Program-made: the position numbers and the translations under genes
Notes under the pieces: model-generated
What the model saw: the letters and a program-made list of their open reading frames with translations, nothing else
The model's database searches: none
Told to the model about the DNA's origin: nothing
Assembly (NCBI GenBank): GCA_934597345.1
Contig: CAKTRJ010000002.1
Location: 45,909-109,908 of the forward strand
DNA from: an uncultured Oscillospiraceae bacterium
GTDB taxonomy: Bacteria; Bacillota; Clostridia; Oscillospirales; Oscillospiraceae
Reading direction: 5' to 3'
Length of the DNA stretch: 64,000 nt
Part shown: positions 1 through 7,416 of the stretch, one piece after another
Position numbering within the stretch: the stretch's first letter is position 1
How the letters are laid out: the number at the start of each line of letters is the position of its first letter

Positions 1-430
1 CAAAGCTGCGGGCCATGGCCTCGTAGAAGCGGCCGGTACCGGCGGCGCACTTATCGTTCATGGCAAAGTTCTTCACGGTGCCGTCAGTGTCCACGCTGAT
101 GCCCTTCACGTCCTGACCGCCGATGTCGATGATGGCCTTGACGCTGGGGTCGGTGACATGCACGCCCATGGCGTGGCAGGAGATCTCGGAGATGTTCTCG
201 TCAGCAAAGGGCACCTTGTTGCGGCCGTAGCCGGTGCCGATCAGGTAGCAAAGCTCTTCGGAGGACTTGAGGCCAACCTTGTTTAGCACCTCCTCCATGG
301 CCATCTTCGCGCTGACCTCGGAGTTGATCTTGCTGCGGATGGTGGTATCGGCACAGATTTTGCCGTTTTCATCTAAGATTACTGCCTTGGTGTAGGTGGA
401 GCCTACGTCGCAGCCGCCAAAATATTTCAT
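1..430 (-). CDS. 2-hydroxyacyl-CoA dehydratase activator, BadF/BadG/HgdC ATPase family (C-terminus outside window)
   Basis: Read on the minus strand from ATG at 430, the protein opens MKYFGGCDVGSTYTKAVI, the phosphate-1 loop of the ASKHA (actin/hexokinase) ATPase fold. It continues with IDIGGQDVKGI and NDKCAAGTGRF; the Cys in the last motif matches a ligand of the [4Fe-4S] cluster that bridges the HgdC homodimer. Family members couple ATP hydrolysis to one-electron injection into the dehydratase. About 143 residues are present and the family is usually near 260, so the rest lies left of base 1. It is the fourth gene of the leftward operon, 40 bases after the dehydratase subunit, as expected for a partner activator. 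The substrate cannot be read from this gene. Confidence 0.93.
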   Translation of the reverse strand, partial: MKYFGGCDVGSTYTKAVILDENGKICADTTIRSKINSEVSAKMAMEEVLNKVGLKSSEELCYLIGTGYGRNKVPFADENISEISCHAMGVHVTDPSVKAIIDIGGQDVKGISVDTDGTVKNFAMNDKCAAGTGRFYEAMARSF

Positions 431-470
431 GTCGTATTACTCCTTTAATTGATAAATTCAAGAGAAAAGC

Positions 471-2261
471 TTACATGCAGATATCGTCATCGAATTCCAG
501 CAGGGAGGGATCCACAGGCTCCGCCTTCATGACGGTGCGCATGTACTCGTTGACCTTGCCGCGCATGGTTTTGCGGGACACGGTACGGGGATCCATCAGG
601 TCGTGCTCGATCCAGATCATGTGGCGCTTCTGCTCGCGGGCCTGATCGTCCAGGATGCCCTGCAGCGTCGCCATGTTCTTGCAGGCCACGTTCTGGTACA
701 TGATGATGATGTCGATGTTCCAAGCCTCGCACTGACGCCACAGCTCGTCCACCACGTTGCGGTAGCCGCCGTTGGTGTGACGGCGCATGACCATGCGCTC
801 GTACAGACGGGCCAGATCCATCAGGGCCTTTTCCTTATCCTCGGTCTCCAGGGGCTTGGTGAAGTTCAGGGACTCCATTTCCACCAGGATGTCCACGCCC
901 CAGCAGTTGGCCAGCCAGTTGGAGAAGTTGGCGTAGTAGTGGGCGGGACAGGACCACACGATGCCGCGGTACTTCATCTTGCCGCGCCAGGCCTCCTCGC
1001 CCCGGTCATAGGCCTGCAGCATCAGCTTGTTGACCTTCTTGCAGGTCTTCATCACGCGGGGATCGGCGCCGCCGTCCATCTCGTAGTTCCACTTGCGGAA
1101 CAGCTCATAGCAGGGGCCAAGGATCTGGGGCTTGGCGGTCTTGTTGACCTCCCACTTCTCCAGCTCGTACTTGGTCTCTTCGTTGAACCTCTTCATGGCG
1201 GTGAAGTAGGCATCCCAGTTCCACTTGGCGCCGGTCTGCTCCTCCACGAACTTGATGCATGCCTTGATATCCTCGGCGGCGTCCTCCACCGTCTCCTCGT
1301 ACTCATAGCGGACAGGGAAGGTCAGGTGGAACACAGGCAGCTCTGGGAAACGGCGGGACATATAGCTGGAAGCCATGGTGGAGCCGTCGCAGGGCATGGA
1401 GGAGGAGATGAAGCACTTGCCCATATGGGGCAGGGCGTCGATGACCAGTGCGCCGCACTCGGAGGAGGGCACCGGGCAGGTATCGGCGGGCAGGCCGAAG
1501 GACTCCACCGCGTCGATATAGGGCACGCAGGTCAGCTGGTCGATCTCAGACACCAGGAACACCGGCATCAGCTGATAGGGGATACCCAGCAGGTCGGGGA
1601 AGCCCGCCATGATCTGGCCCATGGTCATCTCGTCAAACAGCACGACCTTCTTGTTCAGCTCGGCGCTGTTGCCGTTTTTCTTGTCGCACTTGGCCAGGAA
1701 CACCAGATTCTCGGCCACATAGCGGAAGATGTCATAGATCATCAGATGGCTCATCTTCAGCGCCCGGCCACGCTGGCCCATGGTATTCTTGTCCATGAAG
1801 CTGACGCAGCAGATGTAGGAGATCATCCAGCGGTAGTAAAGCGTGGTGTTCAGGGCGGGGACCAGATCCTTGGAGAAGGTGCCCAGCAGCATGCCCCACA
1901 TCTTCAGCCAGCCGGCAAAGTCGATGGCGGTGCTCTCCAGACCGCGCCATTCGCGGCGGACGGTGACCATGTCACCCTTGCGGTACAGGTCGCCCAGACG
2001 CTTTTCGCCGTTCAGCAGCAGATCCTTCCGCTCGGCGCAGGTCATGGTGCAGACATCCTTGACCTCGCGTGCCACGCGGCGGCCGTCGTCCTTGATGCAC
2101 TCCCACTGGCGGCGGAAGAAGGCCTTATAGTCGGCCTCCCTGGCCATACCGGCGATGATGCCGCCCACTTCCTTCAGGTTCTCCAGCTGGGCCTTCAGAT
2201 CCATATTATCCTTGGCCTTGAAAAAGGCGGGATTGGGATACTTGTTGTTCTTCTTGGCCAT
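471..2261 (-). CDS. 2-hydroxyacyl-CoA dehydratase / benzoyl-CoA reductase family subunit (HgdA/FldB-like), long form
   Basis: 596 residues. The C-terminal part carries the family pattern: IIIMYQNVACKNMATLQG, then a hydrophobic strand leading into DPRTVSRKTMRGKVNEYM, equivalent to the usual ADPR...SE...TR segment. Family subunits hold a [4Fe-4S] cluster and remove water from (R)-2-hydroxyacyl-CoA by a ketyl radical mechanism after activation. The length exceeds the usual 380-480 residues, mainly through an N-terminal extension, so this is a divergent long member. Its ATG overlaps the TAA of the upstream subunit by one base (TAATG), so translation is probably coupled. It could instead be a benzoyl-CoA-reductase-like subunit; the substrate is not inferable. 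Confidence 0.85.
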   Translation of the reverse strand: MAKKNNKYPNPAFFKAKDNMDLKAQLENLKEVGGIIAGMAREADYKAFFRRQWECIKDDGRRVAREVKDVCTMTCAERKDLLLNGEKRLGDLYRKGDMVTVRREWRGLESTAIDFAGWLKMWGMLLGTFSKDLVPALNTTLYYRWMISYICCVSFMDKNTMGQRGRALKMSHLMIYDIFRYVAENLVFLAKCDKKNGNSAELNKKVVLFDEMTMGQIMAGFPDLLGIPYQLMPVFLVSEIDQLTCVPYIDAVESFGLPADTCPVPSSECGALVIDALPHMGKCFISSSMPCDGSTMASSYMSRRFPELPVFHLTFPVRYEYEETVEDAAEDIKACIKFVEEQTGAKWNWDAYFTAMKRFNEETKYELEKWEVNKTAKPQILGPCYELFRKWNYEMDGGADPRVMKTCKKVNKLMLQAYDRGEEAWRGKMKYRGIVWSCPAHYYANFSNWLANCWGVDILVEMESLNFTKPLETEDKEKALMDLARLYERMVMRRHTNGGYRNVVDELWRQCEAWNIDIIIMYQNVACKNMATLQGILDDQAREQKRHMIWIEHDLMDPRTVSRKTMRGKVNEYMRTVMKAEPVDPSLLEFDDDICM

Positions 2262-3457
2262 TAGTTGCTACCTCCGTTCTTCTGGATGCGCTTGATCTCC
2301 AGCGACTCCACGAACGCCTGGAAGCGGGTGCGGAGCTGGCCGGAGGAACGGGCATTATAGGGACGGTCGATGGACAGCACGGGCCAGCCCATTTCGGTGG
2401 ACATGATGTGGCTGGCCAGCGCACGCTCGAAGCCCCAGTAATCACAGAACTTCATCTGCTCGTAGATGATGCCGTCGGCGTTGTACTCGCGGGCCAGACG
2501 GTCGGCGGTCTGGCGGCGCTGGGCCACCTTTTCATCGCTGATGTAGCGGGCGCACTCGCTGACCTCCATGTAATGGCGGCAGATCTGATCCAGCGCGGGC
2601 TCGTCGTCGTTCAGCTCAATGACCTCGCGGCCGGGGGTGGAGCCGAAGCAATAGCGGTCGGATACCACCAGTGCGCCGCAGTCCTCGATCAGCTTGGTGA
2701 GGCTGGGATCGTCGATCTCGCTGCCCACCACGGCCACCTTGGCCCGGAAGGCGGGCTTTTCATCAGGCTCGCGGTGCTTCAGTTCCTCCAGCGTCTCGCG
2801 CAGGTAGGGGAGGATCAGATACTTGGGACATGTATAGGTCACCAGATTCAGCACATGGAACTCATAGCCGGTGATAACGGGATTCTCCGCCTTGCGCATC
2901 TGGCCGATCTCGGAGATGATGCGGCAGACCTCGTTGTGCTCCTTCACGGCCTTGCGGATGGCCTTGTCGGAGGTGTCCACGCCGTAGTGCTTCTCCATGA
3001 TATCCAGCAGGCGGATGCGCATCTGCTTGGTATAGTGGCGCACGGAGTAGTCCACGACCTTGTAGGGCATGTCGGTGTGGGTGACGAAGAAGTTGGGCTT
3101 CTCGTTCATCTTCAGTAGCTCAAAGTGCTCGTAGAAGCGGTTCATCATGGAACAGGCATCTACGCCTGCCAGACCGTCCAGGAAGTTGTAGCCGCCCTCG
3201 ATACCGCGCTCTACCAATGCCCGGGCATACTCGCAGGTATAGTTGGACATGTAGTAGGTGGCGATGTCGATGGAGCCGGTACGGGGCGCCCGCAGACGCA
3301 CGGAGAAACAGTTCCCCACGTTCAGCAGCACCTCGGGAATGTGGAAGCAGGTGTAACCGATGGCCAGCTTGCCGTCGGCTTTCGCCTTTTCCACCAACTC
3401 GTTGTCGGCGTTTTCCAGCAGGTTTTCAAAGTAGATCAAATGCTTCAGGTCTCTCAA
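2261..3457 (-). CDS. 2-hydroxyacyl-CoA dehydratase family subunit (HgdB-like)
   Basis: 398 residues, the normal length for the beta-type subunit. Family features are GYTCFHIPEVLL near the N-terminus, YSNYTC-like Cys positions around residue 70, and the central VVGSEIDDPSLTKLIEDCGALVVSDRYCFGS segment seen in HgdB/BcrB proteins. The C-terminal MKFCDYWGFERALASHIM and VLSIDRPYNARSSGQLRTRFQAFVE match the conserved end of the family. It should pair with the following 596-residue subunit to form the heterodimeric catalytic component. The start is TTG at 3457, with a GAGAGGTG ribosome site upstream and no better in-frame ATG; the gap to the preceding gene is 26 bases. Confidence 0.88.
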   Translation of the reverse strand: MRDLKHLIYFENLLENADNELVEKAKADGKLAIGYTCFHIPEVLLNVGNCFSVRLRAPRTGSIDIATYYMSNYTCEYARALVERGIEGGYNFLDGLAGVDACSMMNRFYEHFELLKMNEKPNFFVTHTDMPYKVVDYSVRHYTKQMRIRLLDIMEKHYGVDTSDKAIRKAVKEHNEVCRIISEIGQMRKAENPVITGYEFHVLNLVTYTCPKYLILPYLRETLEELKHREPDEKPAFRAKVAVVGSEIDDPSLTKLIEDCGALVVSDRYCFGSTPGREVIELNDDEPALDQICRHYMEVSECARYISDEKVAQRRQTADRLAREYNADGIIYEQMKFCDYWGFERALASHIMSTEMGWPVLSIDRPYNARSSGQLRTRFQAFVESLEIKRIQKNGGSN

Positions 3458-3483
3458 GTTATCAACACCTCTCTCCTAGTTTT

Positions 3484-4248
3484 TCAAAGGATCGCCAATT
3501 TTGTCAGCGCCGTCCGCGCGCCCTGTATGATCGGGGAGTCGTCCGGCAGATCAAAAACACTCCGTCCCTGGATATCGTTGGCGGCGTGGCTGGCGTCGCC
3601 GGGGATATAGGCAAGGACCTCCGTGCCTTCAATATGGATACAGGGGATCATGCTCTCGTCCATGACCCGGTTCACGATAGCGCCGCAGCGCTGGTACATC
3701 ACCAGCTCATCCGCTACGCGCTTGATGGTATCAATGACCTGCGTACCCTTGCGGCTGGGGTCGGTGATCAGCACCAGATGGGTGACCTTTTCCATCACCC
3801 GGCGGTTGATCTGCTCAATACCGGCCTCGCCGTCAATGACCACATAGTCGAAGTCCCGGCTCAGCAGGCTGATGACCTCTTTCAGATAGGCGTTCACCTT
3901 ACAGTAGCAGCCGGCGGTCTCCGGACGGCCGATGGCAAGGAAGGAGAACTTCTGCTCCTCCACCATGGTGTCGAAAATGCGGTAGCGGGCCTCGCTGAGC
4001 AGCTCGATGGCCTCTCTCGGCGCGCCGTCCTCCACCGAGGCGACGATGCTCTTGCGGATATCGTCCAGCGTCTCTCTGACCTCTACGCCCAGCGCGGTGG
4101 AAAGTCCCACGGCGGGGTCGGCGTCGATGGCGAGGATACGGCTGTCCGGGTAGGCTTCCGTCAGCAGCCGGACAAAGGCTGCGGAGATGGAGGTCTTGCC
4201 CACGCCGCCCTTACCAGCCACGGCGATGATCTTGGTGTCTCTGTTCAA
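3484..4248 (-). CDS. CooC/MinD-type P-loop ATPase
   Basis: 254 residues. The N-terminus reads IIAVAGKGGVGKTSISA, a deviant Walker A (KGGxGKT) of the SIMIBI class, followed by ILAIDADPAVGLSTALGV, the switch-I-like aspartate motif of CooC/MinD proteins. DYVVIDGEAGIEQINRR supplies Walker B. CooC proteins insert nickel or help load metal clusters, and related ATPases accompany other metalloenzymes. As first gene of the dehydratase operon it may mature or deliver an iron-sulfur cluster to the dehydratase or its activator; that role is inferred from position only. The start is TTG at 4248: an in-frame TGA lies just upstream and no nearer start precedes the P-loop. Confidence 0.82.
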   Translation of the reverse strand: MNRDTKIIAVAGKGGVGKTSISAAFVRLLTEAYPDSRILAIDADPAVGLSTALGVEVRETLDDIRKSIVASVEDGAPREAIELLSEARYRIFDTMVEEQKFSFLAIGRPETAGCYCKVNAYLKEVISLLSRDFDYVVIDGEAGIEQINRRVMEKVTHLVLITDPSRKGTQVIDTIKRVADELVMYQRCGAIVNRVMDESMIPCIHIEGTEVLAYIPGDASHAANDIQGRSVFDLPDDSPIIQGARTALTKLAIL

Positions 4249-4381
4249 CGGGGGTCACACGTCCTTTCCGTATAGGGTACGATACATGGAGCTGCACCGC
4301 GCTGTACCACGCGGAAGGAAAAATGAACGTTACTGTACAAAACAAAATATTTTTGTGCATTATCACCATTTTTCTAATATC

Positions 4382-4410
4382 ATTTTACCATGAAACAGGG
4401 CAAGTTGCAA
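4382..4410 (-). promoter_or_regulatory. Promoter of the dehydratase operon
   Basis: On the minus strand, TTGCAA and TAAAAT are separated by exactly 17 bases. The predicted transcription start near 4375 leaves a leader of about 127 bases before the TTG at 4248. Confidence 0.6.
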
Positions 4411-4441
4411 TGAAATAATTTGCTTTTTTGCACTTTTTTTG

Positions 4442-4470
4442 TTGATTCTGAAAAAAGAATGTGATATGCT
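4442..4470 (+). promoter_or_regulatory. Promoter of the enoate-reductase-like gene, extended -10
   Basis: TTGATT and TATGCT with a 17-base spacer, preceded by a TGn extension at 4462-4464. It is divergent from the dehydratase promoter about 30 bases away, so one regulator bound between them could control both. The leader contains a short hairpin at 4488-4502. Confidence 0.6.
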
Positions 4471-4529
4471 GGATTTGTCAATGAACGCCTGCCGGCGGCA
4501 GGTGATAACAGGAAAGTGAGGGAATATCA

Positions 4530-6806
4530 TTGAAGAAAGACGCATTAGTTCAGCAGCTGGTCAACAGCTACGGAAACTGGGTTCGTACCGACTGTGAGAA
4601 TCGTGAGGGCGGTACGTCGCGGATGACCAAGGAGTATTATCCGTATACCTCCCTGTTTTCCCCCATTCAGATCAATAAGCTGACGGTGAAGAACCGCCTC
4701 GTCATGGCGCCCATGGGCAACTGTCAGATGGCCGAGGAGAGCGGCCGTCCCAATGACAAGATGCTGCAGTACTTCTTCGCTCGTGCTGAGGGCGGCATCG
4801 GCCTGCTGACCACCGGCCTGATCCCTATCAGCCACCACATCGACGCCTCCGTTACCGAAAAGGGCAACTATTCCTACTTCCCCCGTATCGACGGTACCCG
4901 TACTAATTTCATGGGCTGGCGCGATCTGGCCCAGGGTGTCCACGCCCGCGGCAGCCGCATCTTCATCCAGCTGACCCCCGGTCTGGGCCGCGTGGGCAAT
5001 CCCCAGTGCCTGCTGACCAAGCTCCAGTTCCCGGTGTCCGCCTCCGTGAACCCCAACTTCTATCTGCCTGACGTGCCCTGCCGTCCCCTGACGGATTTCG
5101 AGTGCGACCGCATCATCAAGAATGCTGGTCAGGCCTCCATCGATGCCAAGACCATGGGTCTGGACGGTGTGTACCTGCACGGCCACGAGGGCTATCTGCT
5201 GGATCAGCTGACCAGCCCCGCCTTCAACCGCCGCAAGATCGGCAAGTACGCCGACTGGCAGCGCTTCGGCATTGAGCTGATCAAGACCATCCGCAAGCGC
5301 GTGGGCCCCTATTATCCCATCATGTACCGTATCGACCTGAGCCTGGCGCTGGAGGAGACCTACGGTGAGCGCATGAACACCGTCAAGACCCTGAAGCACT
5401 TCAAGAACGGCCGCTCCATCGCCGATACCCTGAACTACATGGAGAATCTGGTGAAAGCCGGCGTCGATATGTTCGACGTTGACCTGGGCTGCTATGATAA
5501 CTGGTGGCTGCCGCATCCTCCCGCAGGCATGCCCGCAGGCTGCTTCCTGGACGTCAGCAAGGTGGCCAAGGAGTATTTTGCCGCCCGCGGCATCAAGTCC
5601 AACGTGGGCGTGGAAGTGCCTATCGTGGCCGTCGGTAAACTGGGCTATCCCGACATCGCCGAGAAGGCGCTGCGTGACGGCAAGGCAGACATGATCATGC
5701 TGGGCCGTCCCGTGCTGGCCGATCCCGACTGGTGCAACAAGGCCTACGCCGGTAAGGTGGAGGAGATCCGTCCCTGCATCGGCTGTCAGGAGGCCTGCGT
5801 CAACGAGTTCGTGGAGGGCGGCCATCCCCAGTGCGCCGTCAATCCCCGCACCGGCTTTGAGGATGTGCTGCCCGCCATCCCCGCCAGGGCCGAGAAGGTC
5901 AAGAAGATCGCCGTTGTGGGCGCAGGCTGCGCCGGTCTGAACTTTGCCATCACCGCCGCACATCGCGGCCACACGGTGGAGGTCTTTGAGAAGTCCGACA
6001 AGATGGGCGGCAAGATGCACGCCGCAGGCGCGCCCCTGAGCAAGTATGAGCTGAAGAACTACATGGATTGGCTGGTGGCGCAGGTGGGCAAGACCGAGGG
6101 CGTTACCGTTCACCTGAACACCCCCGTGGATAACGCGCTGCTGAAGAAGGGCAATTACGACGCCGTGGTGTTCGCTAACGGCAGCCGCGAGGGCGTGCCT
6201 CCCATTCCCGGTCTGGACACCGTCCGTCATATTGACGCCATCCACCTGCTGACCCATCCCGAGGAACTGGCAGATACCGACAAGAAGATCATCGTCATCG
6301 GCGGCGGCGCCGTGGGTCTGGAGACCTCTTTCTGGCTGGCCACCGAGAAGCTGCGCAAGGTCACCTGCCTGGAGATGCTGGAGCACTTCGAGGAAGGCGC
6401 CTGCACCGCCAACCGCGGCCATCTGATCCACTACTTCGAGGCCGACGGCGGCGAGCTGGTGAACTGCGCCCGGGTGCTGCGCATCGAGGACGGCCATGTG
6501 GTGGTGGCGCACAACCGCTCCAAGGCTGTGCCCGATCCCTACTGCACCTGGTCTCCCATCATCCCCAAGAACATCGAAAACCCGCTGGCTCCCAAGATGA
6601 CCAACGAGGAGTATATCGAGCAGTATGACGCTGATCTGGTGGTCATGGCCATCGGCGCCAAGGGCGACGACCGTCCCTTCCTGTCCGCGCAGGCGGAGAT
6701 GGTGGCTCCCGAGGTCCACAACATCGGTGACAGCTACAACACCGAGAAGCCCGGCAACATGTGGCAGTGCACCAAGGCTGCCTACAACCTGGCCATCCGC
6801 ATCTAA
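4530..6806 (+). CDS. Old Yellow Enzyme/2,4-dienoyl-CoA reductase-type NADH:flavin oxidoreductase (enoate reductase family)
   Basis: 758 residues. Residues about 40-400 form the FMN TIM barrel (YTSLFSPIQINKLTVKNRLVMAPMGN, then the HGHEGYLLDQLTSPAFNRR active-site segment). Cys416, Cys419, Cys423 and about Cys435 (CIGCQEACVNE...QCAVNP) bind a [4Fe-4S] cluster. The C-terminal half has a GxGxxG FAD fold near 460 (VVGAGCAGL) and a NAD(P)-binding fold near 588 (VIGGGAVGL). This is the three-cofactor architecture of FadH and clostridial 2-enoate reductase, which reduce activated C=C bonds. Divergence from a hydroxyacyl-CoA dehydratase operon, whose product would be an enoyl compound, suggests it acts on that product. 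The start chosen is TTG at 4530 behind GTGAGGGA; ATG at 4623 is the alternative. Confidence 0.9.
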   Translation: MKKDALVQQLVNSYGNWVRTDCENREGGTSRMTKEYYPYTSLFSPIQINKLTVKNRLVMAPMGNCQMAEESGRPNDKMLQYFFARAEGGIGLLTTGLIPISHHIDASVTEKGNYSYFPRIDGTRTNFMGWRDLAQGVHARGSRIFIQLTPGLGRVGNPQCLLTKLQFPVSASVNPNFYLPDVPCRPLTDFECDRIIKNAGQASIDAKTMGLDGVYLHGHEGYLLDQLTSPAFNRRKIGKYADWQRFGIELIKTIRKRVGPYYPIMYRIDLSLALEETYGERMNTVKTLKHFKNGRSIADTLNYMENLVKAGVDMFDVDLGCYDNWWLPHPPAGMPAGCFLDVSKVAKEYFAARGIKSNVGVEVPIVAVGKLGYPDIAEKALRDGKADMIMLGRPVLADPDWCNKAYAGKVEEIRPCIGCQEACVNEFVEGGHPQCAVNPRTGFEDVLPAIPARAEKVKKIAVVGAGCAGLNFAITAAHRGHTVEVFEKSDKMGGKMHAAGAPLSKYELKNYMDWLVAQVGKTEGVTVHLNTPVDNALLKKGNYDAVVFANGSREGVPPIPGLDTVRHIDAIHLLTHPEELADTDKKIIVIGGGAVGLETSFWLATEKLRKVTCLEMLEHFEEGACTANRGHLIHYFEADGGELVNCARVLRIEDGHVVVAHNRSKAVPDPYCTWSPIIPKNIENPLAPKMTNEEYIEQYDADLVVMAIGAKGDDRPFLSAQAEMVAPEVHNIGDSYNTEKPGNMWQCTKAAYNLAIRI

Positions 6807-6811
6807 CTTCT

Positions 6812-6842
6812 TTGATAAAAAGGGCTTAGCCCTTTTTATCAA
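6812..6842 (+). terminator. Strong hairpin after the enoate-reductase-like gene
   Basis: A 15-bp perfect stem (TTGATAAAAAGGGCT at 6812-6826 with its complement at 6828-6842). T-rich bases on the 3' arm support intrinsic termination. Confidence 0.75.
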
Positions 6843-6864
6843 GCTTCAATTCACTCCGACCCGC

Positions 6865-7065
6865 GTTCGCCCGCACACGATGTGTGCGGGCGAACACTCT
6901 CTCCGTGCAAAGTGTTTTTCGCCACGCACGCCCAACGGAAGACCCTCGGGGGACATGTCGCGGCGAAAAACAATACAAAAGGTTCGCCGCCTAAGCGGCG
7001 AATTCTGCGAAGCTTTAACAGGAAATGAAGAAGTCTTTCCACCCGGAAAGGCTTTTCTTTTTTCC
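6865..7065. other. Hairpin-rich non-coding region between 6807 and 7128
   Basis: No gene is credible here. It holds a 14-bp perfect stem at 6865-6895 (GTTCGCCCGCACAC, loop GAT), an inverted pair GTTTTTCGCC/GGCGAAAAAC at 6914-6923 and 6962-6971, an 8-bp stem at 6983-7002 (TTCGCCGC, loop CTAA), and a terminator-like stem CTTTCC/GGAAAG at 7035-7050 followed by a T-rich run to 7065. Four nested or serial structures in 200 bases suggest a structured RNA or a palindromic repetitive element. No known RNA family was recognised. Confidence 0.5.
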
Positions 7066-7128
7066 GTCACCGCTTCGACTGCGGCCACATAGGATAAAAC
7101 AGAAGCCTGGCAGGGAGGAGGGAACCAC

Positions 7129-7281
7129 ATGAGAGGGAACGGCGAGCATTGTCTGGGGATCTGTGCGCTGGCGCTGGGATTGGGCATCTTCATCGCGGCG
7201 GTATTCCCGGTGGGCTGTCTGATGTTTCTGGTGGCCTTCCTGCTGATCGCCTGTGGGATCGCATGCTTGAGAAGGAGGTAG
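7129..7281 (+). CDS. 50-residue hydrophobic membrane protein upstream of spoVM
   Basis: ATG at 7129 lies 6 bases after GGGAGGAGGG, and the frame stays open to TAG at 7279-7281. The protein begins MRGNGEHCLGIC, continues as a hydrophobic stretch from about residue 12 to 46 (one long or two short membrane segments with Gly and Pro at the middle), and ends CLRRR. Arg at the end predicts a cytosolic C-terminus. It is four bases upstream of spoVM, whose ribosome site (AAGGAGG) overlaps its last codons, so the two are almost certainly co-transcribed. I do not recognise a family. A sporulation role is inferred from position alone. Confidence 0.7.
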   Translation: MRGNGEHCLGICALALGLGIFIAAVFPVGCLMFLVAFLLIACGIACLRRR

Positions 7282-7285
7282 TGAC

Positions 7286-7360
7286 ATGAAGATCGTGGTC
7301 TGGAAAGCGCCTAAAATGCTTCGGGGTCTCCTGCGCAGTATTTTCGGCATCAAGGAATAA
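7286..7360 (+). CDS. spoVM: Stage V sporulation protein SpoVM
   Basis: 24 residues from ATG 7286 to TAA 7360, behind AAGGAGGTAG. It follows the SpoVM pattern: MK at the start, K7, P9-K10, L12, G14, R17 and G21 are at the same positions as in the 26-residue Bacillus subtilis protein (from memory). SpoVM is an amphipathic helix that recognises the positively curved forespore outer membrane and anchors SpoIVA there to start coat assembly; Pro9 is needed for that localisation in Bacillus. The following gene is sipL, whose product binds SpoIVA in clostridia, and spoIVA itself is at 44276. Family assignment is strong for so short a protein because motif spacing and context agree. Confidence 0.9.
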   Translation: MKIVVWKAPKMLRGLLRSIFGIKE

Positions 7361-7416
7361 ACGGAAGCCGGCCTTCATACAGTGGACTAACAACACCGAT
7401 TGAGAGGGCTGAATAT

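Noticed and set aside
603-2264. Long plus-strand frame of 553 residues opposite the dehydratase subunit
   Set aside because: It is rich in His, Gly, Leu and Val, matches no family, and lies antisense to a well-supported gene. GC-rich third positions create such frames throughout the window, for example at 4545-6842, 20809-22755, 31051-33828 and 39733-42069.
4481-4519. 12-codon upstream frame in the leader of the enoate-reductase-like gene
   Set aside because: It has no ribosome site and no amino acid run typical of attenuator peptides.
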